A stretch of DNA of 64,000 nucleotides from an uncultured Sphaerochaeta sp. GTDB taxonomy: Bacteria; Spirochaetota; Spirochaetia; Sphaerochaetales; Sphaerochaetaceae. Within the stretch, counting starts at the first letter, position 1, and the number at the start of each line of letters is the position of its first letter. The notes below the pieces were generated by a model that did not search any database, was not told the origin of the DNA, and worked only from the letters and a program-made list of their open reading frames with translations. Where the stretch lies: assembly GCF_963676285.1 (NCBI RefSeq), contig NZ_OY781063.1, positions 1-64,000 on the forward strand, written 5' to 3'. Positions 1 to 9,500 of the stretch are shown here, piece by piece. The position numbers and the translations under genes were made by a program.

Positions 1-611
1 TCTACATGGGTACCTTTTCATTGGTGAATATTGATAAGAATGAAGATGGTTCCATCGCTGAGAGACTCTATGTCAAAAGAGCTATCGGATTTCCCTCTGA
101 GACGATTCGCTTTGTCAATGGTAATGTACAGGTTCGTCCTGCAGGTTTCTCATCGTATATTGATGAAGATTCGTTCAGATCTGATCTCTCTTTGGTAGAC
201 GGTCCACATAGAAGTCTTGATGCCTCTTCCTACGAAGGAATTCGAGCATGGGGTAGTCTGTTTGGATACCAGGAAGCTGGTCTGAACCTGTCAGCAAGCC
301 CGGCCTACCTGAAGAGCCAATACGCAAGCGTCCAAGGGGACTCCTACCCAGATGATATGTACGCATTCGAGACTGCCGCAAAGCGAACAAAACACCTAAT
401 CAATCCCGCGGATATGCAAGCAAGAAGCGACAGCGCAAAGTATCAAAGTGGAATCTATGTTCCGCAGGACTCCATCCTTCCTCTTGGCGATAATCGTGAC
501 AACAGCCGTGACGGCAGGTATTTCGGCCCTGTGACCCAGAAAAAAATCAATGGCTCGGTTCGGTTTCGTTTCTGGCCCTTCACAAGCATGAAATATCTGG
601 GAGATGCATAG
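1..611 (+). CDS. lepB: Signal peptidase I, C-terminal part (5' end outside window)
   Basis: Removes signal peptides from exported proteins on the outer face of the cytoplasmic membrane. The visible part holds the box with the catalytic lysine (LYVKRAIGFPSE, near the start) and, near the end, the GDNRDNSRDGRYFGPV box that is diagnostic of the family. The membrane anchor and serine box must lie upstream of the window, and the frame is open to the edge. About 100 residues separate the lysine box from the GDNRDNS box, so this enzyme carries an insertion compared with compact LepB proteins. The stop codon overlaps the GTG start of hemW by one base, so the two are probably co-transcribed. Confidence 0.9.
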   Translation, partial: YMGTFSLVNIDKNEDGSIAERLYVKRAIGFPSETIRFVNGNVQVRPAGFSSYIDEDSFRSDLSLVDGPHRSLDASSYEGIRAWGSLFGYQEAGLNLSASPAYLKSQYASVQGDSYPDDMYAFETAAKRTKHLINPADMQARSDSAKYQSGIYVPQDSILPLGDNRDNSRDGRYFGPVTQKKINGSVRFRFWPFTSMKYLGDA

Positions 612-1792
612 TGCTCACATTAGGTGCAAGCAAGCCAAAAGCCCTTTATCTTCATATTCCTTTTTGTACCACCCGTTGCTCATATTGTGCGTTTTACAGT
701 GAGCCAGAGACTTCTTGGAGAGGATTTCAGGAGAAGTATGTCTCACGTCTTGAACAAGAGATTACGGGTGTGGTTCAAGAGACTGGTGGATTTGAAACCA
801 TTTTCATTGGTGGAGGAAACCCTGGATCCCTTACCTGTGAACAACTATCCCGCTTGCTTGTTGCAGCAAAGAGCACCCAATGCAGTGAAGTCACCATCGA
901 GATGAATCCTGAGACATTTTCTGAATCTTACTTTCCTCTGTTCGAAAAAAAACTGGTCACGCGTGTAAGTATGGGCATTCAGAGCATGAATGATTCAGTG
1001 CTTCGCCAACTGGGTAGGAATGCAACAGTAGAAGACAATTTGAGGGCGATTGCCCTTGCCAAGAAAGCCCATTCTCTATACGGTATTGATCTTTCCTTTG
1101 ATCTGATGGCAGCACTTCCCGGTCAAAGCATCCAGATGGCACTACAGGATATTGACACCGTAGTATCGCTCGGTGATCCGGGGCATATCAGTCTCTACTG
1201 CCTGACTGTAGAGGAGGGCACAGAGCTTGCAAGAAGAGTCTCAAAACGCGAGCTGAAGGTGTGGGATGATGATGGCCAGATGGAGTTGCTGGAAAGATTG
1301 TGGGACCGACTTGGCCAGCTGGGGTATGAGCACTATGAAGTATCGAACTTTGCAAGAAATGGACGATATTGCAAGCACAACCTTGTGTATTGGAACCTGG
1401 ATACCTATCTAGGATTGGGAAGTAGCGCTGCTTCATTCCTGCAATCTGAAAGCCATTCATGGCATTACAGCCAGCAGGAAGCCCTTCACGCTTTTGCTGA
1501 AGGAACATTGTTTGATGGGTATGAAAAAGAAAAGCTTGACTGTGACCAACTGGTAGAAGAATACCTGATGATGGCACTCCGCACAAATCATGGTATTGAA
1601 AAGCGACATTTCAAAGCACGCTTTTCCCTTGATTTTGATTTACTATTCTCAAAAACCATTGCAAATCTTGATCCTCTTTGGTACAACGATACCTCGTATC
1701 TATTTGTATTATCGAAAGTTGGATGGATGGTTCTTGATGAGATTGTCCTACGGCTCGCTCTCCAAATTCCGCAACCCCTTGACCGCCACTAG
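611..1792 (+). CDS. hemW: HemW-like radical SAM protein (coproporphyrinogen III oxidase-like)
   Basis: The 393-residue protein begins with LYLHIPFCTTRCSYCAF: cysteines at about 19, 23 and 26 give the CxxxCxxC radical SAM cluster motif. It is followed by FIGGGNPGSL, matching the GGGTPS-type SAM-binding segment. HemW proteins are heme chaperones related to, but distinct from, oxygen-independent coproporphyrinogen oxidase HemN. The short HemW-like N-terminus and a phenylalanine after the third cysteine (CAF) favour HemW. The start is GTG, overlapping the lepB stop by one base. Specificity cannot be settled from sequence alone. Confidence 0.85.
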   Translation: MLTLGASKPKALYLHIPFCTTRCSYCAFYSEPETSWRGFQEKYVSRLEQEITGVVQETGGFETIFIGGGNPGSLTCEQLSRLLVAAKSTQCSEVTIEMNPETFSESYFPLFEKKLVTRVSMGIQSMNDSVLRQLGRNATVEDNLRAIALAKKAHSLYGIDLSFDLMAALPGQSIQMALQDIDTVVSLGDPGHISLYCLTVEEGTELARRVSKRELKVWDDDGQMELLERLWDRLGQLGYEHYEVSNFARNGRYCKHNLVYWNLDTYLGLGSSAASFLQSESHSWHYSQQEALHAFAEGTLFDGYEKEKLDCDQLVEEYLMMALRTNHGIEKRHFKARFSLDFDLLFSKTIANLDPLWYNDTSYLFVLSKVGWMVLDEIVLRLALQIPQPLDRH

Positions 1793-1855
1793 CGCATATG
1801 ATAGGTTAAATGGGCTATAGATTTCATGATATTTTACTAAATAAGAGGTTCAATT

Positions 1856-2605
1856 ATGTCCGGCCATAGTAAATGGGCTACCATTAAACACAAGAAGGGT
1901 GCTGCTGACGCTAAACGCGGCCAGAAGTTCACGAAGCTGATCAAAGAAATTTCCGTTGCTGCCAAGATGGGTGGCGCTGACCCCGACTCCAATGCACGGC
2001 TTCGTACTGCTATTCTCAAGGCTCGTGCAGAGAATATGCCCAAGGACAATATTGACAGGGCAATCAAGAAAGGTTCTGGTGAGTTGGAAAACTCCACATA
2101 CTATGAACTGACGTATGAAGGATATGCAGTTGGTGGTGTAGCTCTTATTATCGACACCCTTACCGACAATAAGAATCGCACTGCAAGTGACGTTCGTTCC
2201 ACGCTTACAAAGAACGGAGGAACACTGGGCAATAGCGGTTGTGTATCGTACATGTTCCAGACAAAGGGAATCATAACCTACGATTCATCCAAGTACACTG
2301 AAGAACAGATTTTCGAAGTGGCATTGGAAAATGGTGCTGATGATGTAACGACTTCTGATGAAGTAATTGAAGTAATTACTACTCCAAGTGACTTTGCAAA
2401 TGTTCTGGAAGCCATGCAGGCAGCTGGATTTGAGCAGGAAAGCGCCGAGGTAGAGAAAGTGGCAGACCAGACCGTCACACTTGACACCGAGAAAGCCCGC
2501 AAAGTACTCAAGATCATCGATAAGCTTGAAGAGTTGGATGATGTCCAGCAAGTCTCTTCCAACCTGGAATTGCCCGATGATTTTGAGGATAGTGACGAAG
2601 AATAA
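1856..2605 (+). CDS. yebC: YebC/PmpR family protein
   Basis: The N-terminus MSGHSKWATIKHKKGAADAK and the 249-residue length are classic for YebC/TACO1. Members act as transcriptional regulators, or relieve ribosome stalling on proline-rich stretches. An AGAGG SD precedes the ATG. The gene sits directly upstream of ruvC with a 3-base gap, as in many bacteria, so it probably opens the yebC-ruvCAB-queA operon. A poor promoter candidate (TTGACC, 17 bp, TAGGTT) lies near the end of hemW. I do not rely on it. The C-terminus is acidic (DDFEDSDEE). Confidence 0.93.
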   Translation: MSGHSKWATIKHKKGAADAKRGQKFTKLIKEISVAAKMGGADPDSNARLRTAILKARAENMPKDNIDRAIKKGSGELENSTYYELTYEGYAVGGVALIIDTLTDNKNRTASDVRSTLTKNGGTLGNSGCVSYMFQTKGIITYDSSKYTEEQIFEVALENGADDVTTSDEVIEVITTPSDFANVLEAMQAAGFEQESAEVEKVADQTVTLDTEKARKVLKIIDKLEELDDVQQVSSNLELPDDFEDSDEE

Positions 2606-2608
2606 GGC

Positions 2609-3103
2609 ATGCGAATCCTAGGAATTGATCCAGGATATGCACAGACAGGCTGGGGTGTTGTCGAATCTGATGGGCAGCATAACCGGCCTGTTTCTTTTGG
2701 TGTCATCAAAACCAGTACTTCACAACCAGACAGTCAAAGGATACACTTTATAGCGAAATCGGTTGGACAGTTGGCTGAAGACCACCATGTGGATGTTTGT
2801 GCCATGGAGGACATCTTTTTTACCAAGAATGTCAGTTCTGCCATCCCGGTTGCGAAGGTGATCGGTGCATGTATACACCAGATGGGATTGCAAGAGCTCC
2901 CAGTCAAGTTGTACAGCCCTCCCACCATCAAGAGTGTTGTGACGGGTTTTGGTGGTGCAGAGAAGCATCAGGTGCAGGAGATGGTTCGTATCTTGCTGGG
3001 TTTTGAAACCATTCCCCGTCCTGATCACGCCGCGGATGCCTTAGCTGTTGCAATCTGCTTTGCTGTCTATGATTTTTCAAGAATAAGGATGAAATTGCCA
3101 TGA
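2609..3103 (+). CDS. ruvC: Crossover junction endonuclease RuvC
   Basis: Holliday-junction resolvase, 164 residues, the usual length. The N-terminal MRILGIDPG carries the first catalytic aspartate (D7). A central AMEDIF supplies the glutamate and the C-terminal DHAADALAVA supplies the last two acidic residues. It cuts junctions branch-migrated by RuvAB, whose genes follow immediately. Its stop overlaps the ruvA start (ATGA). Confidence 0.96.
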   Translation: MRILGIDPGYAQTGWGVVESDGQHNRPVSFGVIKTSTSQPDSQRIHFIAKSVGQLAEDHHVDVCAMEDIFFTKNVSSAIPVAKVIGACIHQMGLQELPVKLYSPPTIKSVVTGFGGAEKHQVQEMVRILLGFETIPRPDHAADALAVAICFAVYDFSRIRMKLP

Positions 3104-3732
3104 TCAACGCACTGATTGGAGACATCGTATCCATAGAAGAAGGAACCCTTTTTTTACGATGCGGCCATATCGAGTATACGCTTTCGGTCTCCAGCCAGAC
3201 TGCCAGCACACTCAGCAATCTCTCGCTTGAAGCCCGTAGGGGGGTGAGGATCATGACTGTGCTGGTTCATAGAGAGGACAGCATGTCACTCTTCGGTTTT
3301 TCTGATGCGGATGAGCGTGAAGCTTTTCTTCAGTTACAGACAGTATCGGGAATCGGGTCTAAGCAGGCACTTAAGATCCTCAGTGGTATCAACGTTCGAA
3401 ACCTAGCAGAGGCATTGGATAGTGGAAACCTGAAGTTGCTTTCATCCATTCCTGGAATTGGGCCGAAAACCGGACAGAAGATGATCCTTGCCCTGAGAAA
3501 TGTACTGGTCTTGGATGAGGATAAAGGAAGAAGCCAGGGTGGAACAAGAAAACAAGCTCATCACCCATACAGTGACATTATCAATGCACTTGTAGATATG
3601 GGGTATGATCGTCGTCTTGTCGAGGAAACCGTGGACAAGGTCACTGAGAACCAGGCTTCTGAGCTCGAGAAGATGAGTCACCATGATGCTGAGGAACATT
3701 TGTTCCGTTTAAGCATCAAGCTGCTCGGATGA
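3100..3732 (+). CDS. ruvA: Holliday junction DNA helicase subunit RuvA
   Basis: 210 residues. RuvA binds the four-way junction and loads RuvB. The N-terminal OB-fold segment ([15 protein letters not shown]) is followed by two helix-hairpin-helix motifs ([13 protein letters not shown] and [14 protein letters not shown], about residues 80-125), and a C-terminal RuvB-contact domain after a flexible basic linker. The ATG overlaps the ruvC stop by four bases, suggesting translational coupling. Confidence 0.96.
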   Translation: MINALIGDIVSIEEGTLFLRCGHIEYTLSVSSQTASTLSNLSLEARRGVRIMTVLVHREDSMSLFGFSDADEREAFLQLQTVSGIGSKQALKILSGINVRNLAEALDSGNLKLLSSIPGIGPKTGQKMILALRNVLVLDEDKGRSQGGTRKQAHHPYSDIINALVDMGYDRRLVEETVDKVTENQASELEKMSHHDAEEHLFRLSIKLLG

Positions 3733-3742
3733 CAGGGATACA

Positions 3743-4810
3743 ATGCATATGGAAACCAATCAACCGGATTTACACGAACTGATACAAAACTCCGTGACCT
3801 CTTCTTCCTTTCAGGAAGAGGGGGACAGACAGGAAAATATACTTCGACCGAAGTTGTTGAAGGATTTTCAGGGACAACAACGACTCAAGGATAATCTTGC
3901 AGTCTTTGTGCAAGCTGCACGGGAGAGAAAAGAGTCCTTGGATCATACCTTCCTTATCGGCCCCCCTGGACTTGGGAAGACCACCTTGGCAAGTATTATC
4001 GCCAACGAGATGGAAGCAGAGATCCGAATGACCAGCGCACCTGCATTGGAGAAACCCAAGGACCTTGCAGGGATTCTGACCAATGTCACCGAGGGATCAA
4101 TTTTCTTTATCGATGAAATTCATAGGCTCAAACCTGCTCTAGAAGAGATGCTGTATATTGCCATGGAAGATTTTGAGATCGATTGGGTCATCGGCCAAGG
4201 ACCTGCAGCCCGTACGATGAGAATTCCCCTTCCAAAATTCACCTTGGTAGGTGCTACCACCAAGGCAGGTTCTGTGTCCAGTCCTCTCTCCTCACGATTC
4301 GGCATTACCTGTCATATAGAGTTCTACAATGAGAAGGAACTTGCAAATATCATCAGGCGGTCTGCCCAGATTATGGATGTGCATATAGAGGAAGAGGCAA
4401 TCATTCTCCTGGCACGCTGCAGTAGGGGAACGCCCCGGATAGCCAATCGTCTCTTGAGAAGATTGAGGGATTTTGCTGCAGTTATGGGTGATGGTATTGT
4501 CACAACTGCCGTGGTAGACCATGGTATGGAACGACTCGGGATTGATACCAACGGACTTGAGATGCAGGACCGCAACATACTACGGACCATCATCGAATTC
4601 TATGATGGGGGGCCTGTAGGGGCCGAAACCTTAAGTATCAGTGTAGGAGAGGCAATAGAATCCCTTGAGGATTTCTATGAACCATACCTGATCCAGAAAG
4701 GATACCTGAAACGAACACCTCGTGGCCGTATGACCACTAAACTTGCCTATGAATTGCTGGGAATACCCTGCAAAAGGAATATGGATGACAATCAAGGAAT
4801 TCTCTTTTGA
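3743..4810 (+). CDS. ruvB: Holliday junction helicase RuvB
   Basis: 355-residue AAA+ motor of the RuvAB branch-migration complex. Walker A is GPPGLGKTT (about residue 73), Walker B is FFIDEIHR, and sensor 1 is [11 protein letters not shown]-terminal winged helix ends with YLKRTPRGR. The family normally starts close to [11 protein letters not shown], so this protein has a 30-odd residue N-terminal extension rich in polar residues. The start could also be the ATG at 3749. The 3' end overlaps queA by 26 bases. Confidence 0.96.
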   Translation: MHMETNQPDLHELIQNSVTSSSFQEEGDRQENILRPKLLKDFQGQQRLKDNLAVFVQAARERKESLDHTFLIGPPGLGKTTLASIIANEMEAEIRMTSAPALEKPKDLAGILTNVTEGSIFFIDEIHRLKPALEEMLYIAMEDFEIDWVIGQGPAARTMRIPLPKFTLVGATTKAGSVSSPLSSRFGITCHIEFYNEKELANIIRRSAQIMDVHIEEEAIILLARCSRGTPRIANRLLRRLRDFAAVMGDGIVTTAVVDHGMERLGIDTNGLEMQDRNILRTIIEFYDGGPVGAETLSISVGEAIESLEDFYEPYLIQKGYLKRTPRGRMTTKLAYELLGIPCKRNMDDNQGILF

Positions 4811-5825
4811 CCTACCACCACACCTGATCGCACAAACACCTGCTGATAAACGAGGGGAGGACAGGCTTCTGGTACTGAACCGCAGTGATGGCAGTGTTGT
4901 CGATGAACAGATGCATCATTTTGCCTCCTACCTTGAGGAAGGAAGCGTTGTTGTGGTGAATAACAGCAAAGTCAGGAAAGCACGGGTATACGCCACCAGT
5001 GATACCGGTAGTACTGTTGAATTTCTATTTTTGGAGGAGAACCTTGACAATACCTGGCAGTGTATGGTTACCAAGGCAAAGCGCCAGAAAGTAGGAAAAC
5101 ACTATACATTCAGTAACAAAGAGGGAAACTACAGCCGAAAGGCCTGGATTACCGAAATCGGTGATGACGGAACCAGGACTGTTGCCTTTGATTCCCCGCT
5201 GGATGAGGATTTTTTCCGTGAGCTTGGACATGTCCCCCTTCCTCCATATATTAAAAGGGATGATTCCTTTGCCGATGAGAAACGCTATCAGACCATCTAC
5301 GCAGAAACGGAAGGATCGGTTGCAGCGCCTACTGCAGGGCTTCACTTTACTGAGGATATACTCTCTTCAATACGGGAAAAGGGTTGTTTGGTAGTCCCCA
5401 TAACGCTGCATGTTGGACCGGGTACATTCCTTCCAGTCAGAACAGAGCATCTTGATGACCATAAAATGCACTATGAACGATATGAGATCAGCGAGGAAGC
5501 TGCAAACATCATAACCCAGGCTCATAGGGAAGGAAGAAAGATTGTAGCTACAGGGACGACCAGTGTGAGAACACTTGAGAGTGCCTTCAATGATGCTGAG
5601 CAACGCCTTGAGCGTGGAGAAGGGCGGACAAATCTCTTTATCCGCCCCCCCTACCAATGGAAAGTGGTTGACCAGCTCCTGACCAACTTCCACACTCCTG
5701 AATCAACATTGCTGGTCCTTGTCTCTACCTTTGCAGGTAAACACCTCATCGATAGGGCCTACCAGCATGCGGTGGAAAAGGAGTATCGCTTTTTCAGCTA
5801 CGGTGATGCAATGTTCATCCGCTAG
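4785..5825 (+). CDS. queA: S-adenosylmethionine:tRNA ribosyltransferase-isomerase QueA
   Basis: Transfers and isomerises the ribosyl part of SAM to make epoxyqueuosine in tRNA. I place the start at [17 protein letters not shown], about 8 bases after AAAAGGAA, rather than at an upstream ATG inside ruvB, giving 346 residues, the usual size. Family segments include the [14 protein letters not shown] [25 protein letters not shown] and [17 protein letters not shown]. tgt, an earlier step of the same queuosine pathway, lies in the 17-32 kb cluster. Confidence 0.95.
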   Translation: MTIKEFSFDLPPHLIAQTPADKRGEDRLLVLNRSDGSVVDEQMHHFASYLEEGSVVVVNNSKVRKARVYATSDTGSTVEFLFLEENLDNTWQCMVTKAKRQKVGKHYTFSNKEGNYSRKAWITEIGDDGTRTVAFDSPLDEDFFRELGHVPLPPYIKRDDSFADEKRYQTIYAETEGSVAAPTAGLHFTEDILSSIREKGCLVVPITLHVGPGTFLPVRTEHLDDHKMHYERYEISEEAANIITQAHREGRKIVATGTTSVRTLESAFNDAEQRLERGEGRTNLFIRPPYQWKVVDQLLTNFHTPESTLLVLVSTFAGKHLIDRAYQHAVEKEYRFFSYGDAMFIR

Positions 5826-6427
5826 AAGAGAATCTCCTGGATGTTTCTTGCAATCTCCTCCTTAGGGAGGAGCCCATCAAGTCTTACCAACGTTACTTCT
5901 TCTCCGAGCGTCTCAAAGATGCGCTCATAGTTCTCTTTTACCTTTTCGAGAAACTCATGACGTTCAAACAACTCTTCCTGATCCCCCCTTCCCTTGATTC
6001 TTCTTAGGCATTCATCAACCGGAGTATCGATGAAGAATAAATACTGGGGGGAAGGGAAGGCATTGAGCCTCTGTATCGTCTCAAAATCACTGTCAACACT
6101 CTGGTATGCCAAGGACGAGTACAAATAGCGGTCACAGATGACCAGCTTTCCCTCATCCAGGTCCCGTATGAGGCCATTGACCGGATTATTGAGATGGTCT
6201 TCCCGGTCAGCCGCATAGAGCATTGCCAGAGATAAAGGCGTTGTAACAATTTGCTTTCTCAACACGGAACGGACAAGCCGCCCAATGGGTTTATCGGTAG
6301 GTTCGAAGGTTGCACGGCAAGGACGGTCATTTTGGTCACAATACTCTGCGAGCAACTGCATCTGGGTAGTGGTACCAGCTCCATCCAATCCCTCAAAAAC
6401 CACAAAATTCTGCAATACTGAAGCCAT
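5822..6427 (-). CDS. tmk: Thymidylate kinase
   Basis: Phosphorylates dTMP to dTDP. The start is set at the ATG encoding MASVLQNFVVFEG, 8 bases after AGGAG, giving 201 residues. The family scaffold is clear: FVVFEGLDGAG at the N-terminus, the DR(Y)LYSSLAYQ segment (CDRYLYSSLAYQ), and a lid-region GRGDQEELFE. The odd point is the P-loop, which reads GAGTTTQ: the usual Walker A lysine is a threonine. I recall this variant from some other bacterial TMKs but could not check it. The gene is convergent with queA, the stops overlapping by four bases. Confidence 0.88.
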   Translation of the reverse strand: MASVLQNFVVFEGLDGAGTTTQMQLLAEYCDQNDRPCRATFEPTDKPIGRLVRSVLRKQIVTTPLSLAMLYAADREDHLNNPVNGLIRDLDEGKLVICDRYLYSSLAYQSVDSDFETIQRLNAFPSPQYLFFIDTPVDECLRRIKGRGDQEELFERHEFLEKVKENYERIFETLGEEVTLVRLDGLLPKEEIARNIQEILF

Positions 6428-6576
6428 ATCCATATCTCCTATCGTATCTCTATGGTACGGTAAATACACCACAAGGTAAATCAGTTTTTTCACGCATTAA
6501 TGAGAGATATTCTGGAAAAGGGAGGTGCCCAAGCCATGCACTATCGGCTATACTTGTACAGAAAGGTGTAAGAGGC

Positions 6577-9500
6577 GTGCGATATCATACAACGTTGAAG
6601 GACATAGCCATCTCGGTACTCGTGCTTGTCAGTTGTGCCATTCTCACCCTATGGGGGATGGTATATCTTGATATGCGCAATCCAAGCCGATATCTTTCCG
6701 ATTACTTGATTTCCTCCCTCGAGCAGAGAAGCTCATTTACCTTCTCCGCAACCGGCATAGAACGTACATTCCTCAAGGACCTTATCATTCTCAACCCTTC
6801 CTTAGAAAAGGATGAAAAGGTTCTCGCCTCTGCAGAGGAGGGAACCATCAAGGGAGGGATTCCCTTGCTTGTCCAATCGCTCATGCAAGGAAATAAACGT
6901 GTTTCTCTTGAGCTGGAGAAAGTACAAGTGCAACTCGATGAAACATCTTCCCTCTCAGGTAGTGGAAATGAATCATCAGAGATTCTCAGCCGCTGGTTGC
7001 AGGAGAATACTTTCCAAGTGCATTCAGACTCTTTGGAAGGCTCCTTCAGTACTTCCTCATTCACCGCTGATGTACACCAAGCCGCCTTCAATTTTGAGAT
7101 ACAGAAAGGAGATAGCCTTCCTTCACTGCAGGCCAGAGCTGGAGGGGTGTCTCTACAGATCGGTAGTACCGATGTTGCTCTGGAGGAAACCATTCTCAAC
7201 CTCAATAAAGAGGGTACTGTTTCCTTCACTTCATCTCTCTCTACACTTGCTGCAAAACAAGGGTCTGGAAGCATGGAGAACCTTGTAGCACAAGGATCCA
7301 TCACAGGTTTTAATCTTCCAGCAGATGTAGGATTGCTATCGCTTTCTGCTGCAAATTTCGAAGCACTACTACCAAGCCTATCGTTTTCCATACCAGAGTT
7401 CAGTGGTACGGTATCGTTGGAACAAGGTAGCCCACAACTTGCGACACTCTCATTTGACAAAATGATCATGCGCAGCAATCAGATGGAACTGTATGCACCG
7501 ACAACTACATTGCAGGGAAGCTGGAGTGAAGGACAACTCTCCCTTGGTGCTGCGACGAAGGAGGGAGAACCGCTTGCCTTCATCCTGGATACACTCTCTC
7601 TGGACAGTAACAATCTGATTCTTAATGCCCGATACCAGAGTGAGGGTGAGAATATCGAAGCATCTGTTTTACTCAATCAGATAACTTACCAACGTGAAGA
7701 TCTTACAGCTCGCCTGGATTCCGTATCCATTAGTGGTGATGCACAACTCAAAGACACTGTTCTTGAAAGCGCCTCAGCCAACATGACATCCAGCAGTTCC
7801 TTCTCCCTGCTATCGGAGGGTATCGAGGCAGCTTCTCCCCTCACATCCACAATTCGTTATGAGAAGGATCGCTCGGCATTGAGCGCCTCCCTTACCTTTG
7901 GGGAACTGATTTCCTCTTTCACTGAGGGTCCCCTCTATACCCGTCTCTCATACCAAGGGAATGTGCTTGGAAGACAGTTGCAAGGGGAAATTTCTCTTGA
8001 TGAGCGGTTCAACCTGCTTTCAGTATACAATCTCCCCCTAGAGGAAGTCGGCTCTCTCCATATCAGCTCACGTATGGATGAATTCCCTCTCTCATTCCTT
8101 TCTCCCACAATCACACGCTATGCGCCATTCCTGCAACCGTATTACGATGAGGCTACAAACCTTACAGGTAACATTTCATTCCAGTCAGAAACCGGGCAGG
8201 GAAGTGTCATACCATTTGACGGTACCCTTGCCATCGATCTTGCGCTTCGGCAGATGAAAATCGGTAAGGTTGAACTCGATTCAGGATTTATCTTCCAAGG
8301 GTATGTAGAGAAGGATATACTCGATGTAGAAGCCTTGACCATTGCTACCAGTGGATACAGGCTGGTGTACACAGGAGAAACCGACTTGTCCGACTGGCTT
8401 CCAAGTGGCCAATTGGATCTTTTCAGGAGCTTTGACGGACAACTGCTTGGAAGTGTCAATTTCTTTGATGAACCACCAAAGCAGTATCGGTTCAAGATGA
8501 CCACACCATTTGAACGATCCCTCTTCATTGAAGGGATTGTAAGTTCATCCCCGCAAAATCTCCTCATTGGAGATGCCCAGCTTGGGATTTTCGACACGCT
8601 CTATCCTTTCTCGTTTCTCTTGCAGACCAGTACATTACAGCTTTCCATCATGCAAGAAGATGCATTTTCCCTATCCACGAATCTTGCTCCACCTATTATG
8701 GCTGAAATCACCAGCAACAGCCTGACGCTTCCCAACCGGGGATTCTTTGCAAAGGCTGGAATTTCAGGCAAGACACTACTGGCATTCAACAATACTCGTA
8801 GCTGGAGCATTGACAGTGATCTTCTTACTATAGGGAATGTGGCCTTCCAAAATCATATATATACACTACAGACACCTATATCCATAACGCAGGGGAGTAT
8901 CACCCTGCCAGAAATCGTACTCACTGATGAACAGGGGATAGAGCTGAACAGTGCACTCTCCTATAGGGGGACTGATTTCCTCACCTTGGCTACACAATCC
9001 TTCCTCGCACCATTCGATGCCTCGTTTACCTTGGAATCCAATGAAGAGAGGAAGATTGCCATATCCCTGATGGGTGATGAGCAACGTATCAGTACCGTGA
9101 TCAAGCTTACAGAATTGCCACTCGATAGATTCTCAACCGTTGGCGAGGGAGTGGTGGTCAATTTGGATATCCTTGGCTATACCGATCTCAAGAAAACGAT
9201 CAGTACTGATGGGTTGCTGCAGATAAGAAAAGGAGAGGGTACATTCTCCACCAAGATTGAAGCGAGTAACACCACACTTAACCTTTTTGATTCACAATTC
9301 TCACAAGGAGATATTTCCTATGAAGGTAATTTATTACTGATCAATGGGAACAAAGCCTTGAGTGAAGGCGTACTCTCCCATATCCGCCATCTCTCCTACA
9401 AAGATCAACAGAGCAAAGTCAACTATACCCTGGCACTCGATCTCGGCAAGATGGAGACGCTTTTTGATCTTCCTTCAGCTCTTGCCCCGATTAGAGAAGG

